From Chrysogorgia sp. JL179-B06 (taxonomy: Eukaryota > Cnidaria > Anthozoa > Scleralcyonacea > Chrysogorgiidae), in assembly GCA_035772405.1 (NCBI GenBank), contig JAYKKM010000120.1:566001-630000 (forward strand): a DNA stretch of 64,000 nt, in the 5' to 3' direction. Positions 59,930-64,000 of this stretch are shown one piece after another. The notes beneath the pieces were generated by a model. The model was not told the origin of the DNA, ran no database searches, and worked only from the letters and a program-made list of their open reading frames with translations. The translations under genes and the position numbers were made by a program. How positions within the stretch are numbered: position 1 is the stretch's first letter; every line of letters starts with the position of its first letter.

Positions 59930-61205
59930 TTCTGATAATATTGACATGATTTGGAAATAAACAAGCTTCTCCATCATCGTCGACACAGCTGACAGAATGG
60001 AAATTGAACGATAGTTGTTTATTTCGTCAGCTTTGCCCTTATTGAACAAAGGCACGACTCTGGCTTTCTACCAATCTAAGGGCACAATTCCTTAGTCTAG
60101 TAATGCGTAAAACATCTTATAGTCAGCGGTTTTGGCAATAACATTTGCTTCTTTCAAAATATTTAGATCACTGATCTCGAAAATAGGACTGCATTGAGCT
60201 TTCTATTGTATCTGATGAGCTGATTTTGAAGCTGGAATATTTGCATAATGTAAATTGACGAGAGATCATTAGAAGCTCCGAGTTTGCAAGCAAATCAAAC
60301 TGTGACGCTCGCGAAATAGGTTTAGTGTCTGGCCAATATAGTTTCTTTGTTAACATTAAATGCATAAAATCTTGAACCTAACTTGACGTCTCATATTAGG
60401 CTTCTCTCACTGGATAATTAGAGCCAACGGCGGCCATTGGTAGGCCATGAATCGTTTTACCCAGTAATTTGAAAAATGTCTTCTGGTCCTCTTTATAGTA
60501 AAATTATTTTATTTTGTCGACGGTATAAGAGCACATAATCCCCCTTATAGTAATGGCGGACTTCCGGCTTCATTTTCTGAACAATAGTTGCTCGATCCAG
60601 ACTTCTTTCGAGATCAGTGTTTTAGATTCTTTCAAAAGCCTAAGAGTAATATCATTGGGACCTGACATAACTTAGTAACTAAAAACTAAATGATAACATA
60701 ACTAAGTTATCAAAGAATATCCAGACTATTGGAAGAAATGGAATTGGAACAGTACACTTCCGTTCGTTTGGTGGTTTGTGCAGCTAAAGAGTGGAGAAGA
60801 TACATCTCTCCCCAACCCCCTCCCAGGATTGACGCCCATGTACAAGCTCGTTTCACAAGCTCGTTTTATAATACGACAAGACATCGTTGCAATGCCCAAT
60901 CTACTTTATTAAAACCCAATCTAATTTACTTTATTAAAACCCAATCTAATCTACTTTATTAAAACCCAATCTAATCTACTTTATTAAAACCCAATCTAAT
61001 CTACTTTATTTCAAACCACGTGAACGTAATAATGTCACTCTAATCCCTCACTCTAAAATGTTTAAATCAAGTCGTCATCCAGTTTCCATGTCATATTGAT
61101 CGTAGCGAAGTTCAGTTTACACCTGAAAGATAGAGCATGAAGAGATTAATGTTACTAAAGTTAATTAATGTTTTAAAGTTAATTTATGTTGGTTGGTCGA
61201 TTGGT
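59930..61205 (-). repeat. Inverted paralogue of the gene's 3' end plus LINE fragment
   Basis: Read on the minus strand, 61205 down to about 61020 matches the last exon region (23430-23615, including the acceptor and GTGTAA). It then continues straight into AATAAAGTAGATT repeats and the sequence at 27036-27600 (TTGTCGTATTATAAAA, the LINE fragment). The 3.4 kb foldback is absent. It has an additional RT-like stretch at about 60130-60600 that the forward locus lacks. Confidence 0.8.
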
Positions 61206-62480
61206 TGGTTGTTGGTTAGAGACGGTATGAAAGGGTGCCATGATTAGCATAGGAAATATTATCACTGGGCACTGTTCGAGGGGAATTTAATGAAAAATTG
61301 CACGCGTCTTTGGCTAAACATTCGTATACAACCACAAGTGTATACTTTGAGTGGTTTTATGAATATTTCACCAAACACAAGTGTTATTTTTCATTAATTA
61401 TTCTAAAGGGGCGCGAAATAACTGCTAGCTGGTCACCGGTCAAGATGACCGGCCAAGTCAACTTTAGCTCGAACATGCCGCTTTTATGACCGGACAAATT
61501 ATTCAGCTAAAAGCCTGAAAAAACGTCTTAATTCCGTAATTGAAATCGGTAAACTCCTTCACGTAAAATGCATTGCGCTTTAGCTCAGTTAGCCATTGCG
61601 TTTACACGCGATGCAAGACTGAAAATGTACGAAACCGTCACCTATAATTATCTGGAGCAATTTGAAAATCATTTATATTAAGCGGTGGTGCGAGATGGAA
61701 ACGGCACACTCAGGCTTGGTATTGTGTCAACGCAAATGAACTGCTTGAACTTTTCAGCTTTAATTTATTCAATTAGCAATCCACATTCATTTTATTCTAT
61801 AAAGTAGATGTTCTTTGTCGATTCCTCTCCGGAAAGTTTCGGAATTATGCGACGCTTGTTAATTCATGAATCCGGGGTCTGTCGTCAATAAATTCAAACA
61901 AGTTCGTTGCGTGCAGGCGACGCCTCATTTCATTGATATAGTAAAAGAAACATAACATAACAGTGTTGGGTTTTGACAGTTGCAGGCGATGGTTTTGACA
62001 GTTTTGACGCTCGCAATTGAATTTTTTTTCCACTTCGTCTTTTGAGCAATTAGTTTGTTCTTTTGCTTAATGTCATAATGTGACCAGTCAAAATGACCAG
62101 CAAGGCGAGAGTTTTAATACTCAGGCATTTTCAGATATAGGGTCCTGCAGTTGCAGAGTTTATAACACTTTCAAGATTAAGTGCTCAGCTATTTTCTGTC
62201 ACGCTTTTTTCATGTTTTTCAATTTTCGCAATATTAATAATGTCAGATAATTCAACAAGTTTTAATCGATTCGAAATTCCTATCATCATTCCCTAGATAT
62301 TCATGCAAAGAGTCTGTGGTGAAGATTTCATTAAAATATATGGAGAAATAAGAGAGACTGAATAGTGTTTGAAGATGGCGAGGTTGCTACAAAATGCATT
62401 CTCAGAAAACAATACTACAAGATGCTATACAAAATCATGTTTGCTTGTTTTTTTTCATTACCATTTCTCTAAACATCGGT
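61206..62480. other. No supported gene
   Basis: Unique-looking sequence. Two clusters of CTGGTCA/TGACCGG words lie near 61430-61495 and 62080-62105. A tRNA-like 5' half at 61575 is not completed. No exon or transposon ends that I can support. Confidence 0.45.
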
Positions 62481-62499
62481 ATCCATCAGTGCACTAGAA

Positions 62500-63000
62500 A
62501 ACCAAACGTGTTGTAAGAACACGCATTTTTGTCCCCTATATCAACACGCCAAACGTGTTCAACACGGCTTTAGCGTGTTGTAATACAAGCGTGTTGTATT
62601 TGGAAGCGTGTTGCTAGAGCACGTTGTCAATAATTAAGTGTGTTGTAACAACACGCCAATTTTCAACACGCTTTTAGCGTGTTGAACACTGCAGCGTGTT
62701 CCAAATTCATGTGTGTTGTAAGAACACACTATGACGTGTTACAATAACACGCAACATGTTTTAAGAACACGCACCCCAAATTGGCGTGTTGTTATAGGGG
62801 ACAAAAGTGCGTGTTGTAAATTAACACGTTTGGCGTGTTGTAAATTAACACGTTTGGCGTGTTGCAAGATTTTAACGTGACACACTTGGAGTGTTGCAGC
62901 TCGGACACGCTTTGTGTGTTGCCGATGTCTAAAAGCGTGTTCTACGACAGACGTGTTGTAAGCTGGCGTGTTCCGTTCTAGAGGCGTGTTCCGCTTCACA
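62500..63000. repeat. Cluster of AACACG/CGTGTT hexamers with foldback
   Basis: About 25 copies of the hexamer (either strand) by eye in 500 bases, at irregular spacing. The first two thirds (about 62504-62836) form an inverted repeat: ACACGCATTTTTGTCCCCTA and the inverse of ATAGGGGACAAAAGTGCGTG. Possibly a MITE built from a simple word that continued to spread. Confidence 0.75.
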
Positions 63001-64000
63001 CAAAATAAAATAAGGTTTTGATGCAAATTTTAATATAATCAGCAAATAATATGATCTATTAGTTTCAAATGTCAAAGTTCAATCCTAGTTTGTTTGGCCT
63101 GGTAACTTTCTTCGATTTAGTGGTTCTTTCTCGTTGTTTGCGCCTTATCCACCAAAACAGCATCGTTCAGTGCAGCTGCGTTGAGTGTTTCTTTGCCATA
63201 TTTTATATTAAACAGCTTCAGTAATATTATGACAATGGACTGGTGACTTGAGTACTTGACATGCTGTACAAGCACTCTGTCGACATAGATGAAGGCTTGT
63301 TCGATTCCGGTCGCAGATTTGAGTGATCAAACACGGAGCGTTATTACAAAACACTGGACTGGGTATCTCCTTTCGTCCTTGCTGAAAATTAATGACTCTG
63401 TATCAATAAGTGGAACAATATTTTATGTAAGTTTATTAAAATATTTAAAGTGGACAAAGTGCCTACAGTAGTCTGTCAGTTACTAAATGTGGTAACTTAT
63501 ATTATATATCTTAAAATCTATATTGCTGTGTATACAGTAGTATTATACTCTTTATTATATTCATTTAAAATTGGAGGATTTTAAAAGACGATTGTTAGAT
63601 TTCTATGTAATAAATTATCATTAATTTGTAAATATAGTATTATCTAATTTTTTAATTAATTTCAGATGTAATTGAGATTTTATTGAATAAAGTTATTTAA
63701 AAAAAAATTATACTATATATAGTATTATATAATATACTTATATTATATCCTGACTGTAGTCCATATACTGTAGTTCAATGGCTCAAGCATCTCCCCAACC
63801 CTGAGGTACTGCAATTTTAGTTTTAAATGAGGACATTTCCTTTTTACTGACTTACACATGCACATTATTATATTTTAAAGTAAACATGAGTACTGACCCT
63901 ATATATTTAACTTTAAGGATAATATATTTGGCATGTTGTCTGTGGGTGACAGTTAAAAAGGTGTATATAGTAAACTTCAGTGACAGAAGGATATACATTT
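63001..64000. other. AT-rich end of window, no supported gene
   Basis: Strongly AT-rich, with TATATAGTA-type low-complexity tracts at 63690-63750. A 60-codon frame at 63289 has no support. Confidence 0.5.

Noticed and set aside
61570..61640. tRNA-like start GCGCTTTAGCTCAGTTAGCC
   Set aside because: No matching T arm, B box or acceptor pairing follows.

Overview
The window is animal nuclear DNA: AT-rich, intron-containing and full of transposons. Spliced exons encode vWA and EGF-like domains and a cysteine-rich C-terminal domain of a kind I associate with cnidarian secreted proteins. The repeat types (hAT, PIF/Harbinger, pogo/Tigger, piggyBac-like MITEs, L2/CR1-like LINEs, a tRNA-derived SINE) fit an anthozoan such as a sea anemone or coral. 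That taxonomic guess is inference. No bacterial gene organisation is present.

Layout. 1-2.8 kb: a 1.16 kb palindrome whose arms are themselves palindromes, then AT-rich DNA. 2.8-23.5 kb: exons of one extracellular multidomain gene on the + strand. It holds a near-identical direct duplication (about 3.4-10.0 kb and 15.0-21.5 kb) whose two ends both lie inside microsatellites. Each copy carries the second half of a vWA domain and two EGF exons. A first-half vWA exon lies between the copies (11.48 kb), and three C-terminal exons with the stop codon follow (21.6-23.5 kb). Exon phases join cleanly if one extra T in a T6 run in the 11.48 kb exon is discounted. A 3.4 kb foldback transposon (23.6-27.0 kb) sits between the stop codon and the likely poly(A) signal. 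An inverted partial copy of this 3' end at 60-61 kb lacks the transposon, so it preserves the empty site.

27-37 kb: LINE remnants, a dispersed repeat, a hAT element (30617-33152, perfect 8-bp target duplication) with spliceable non-transposase exons on the minus strand, and a 3.4 kb array of 26-bp units each centred on TGCGCATGCGCA, the NRF1 consensus. 36.7-43.3 kb: nested transposons. A mariner-like inverted-repeat element holds an intact-looking 4.04 kb Harbinger element (Myb-like protein plus two-exon DDE transposase), which itself holds a Tigger-like MITE. 43.7-44.8 kb: a 113-bp satellite. 45-52 kb: foldbacks, a dispersed repeat, and a hAT relic with a 535-bp MITE carrying a 9-bp target duplication and a 72-bp hairpin MITE.

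53-64 kb: a 5'-truncated LINE whose 3' tail matches the SINE, a 64-bp tandem array, a degenerate telomere-like tract, a foldback with a tRNA-Arg-like segment, another LINE fragment, a pogo/Tigger relic, the inverted 3'-end paralogue, and a 0.5 kb cluster of AACACG/CGTGTT hexamers.

The only cellular gene I can support firmly is the vWA/EGF gene. The Harbinger pair is the only transposon set that looks coding-competent. Long valine, threonine, leucine or Phe-Cys-Ala-Cys-type reading frames are translations of tandem repeats, not genes.
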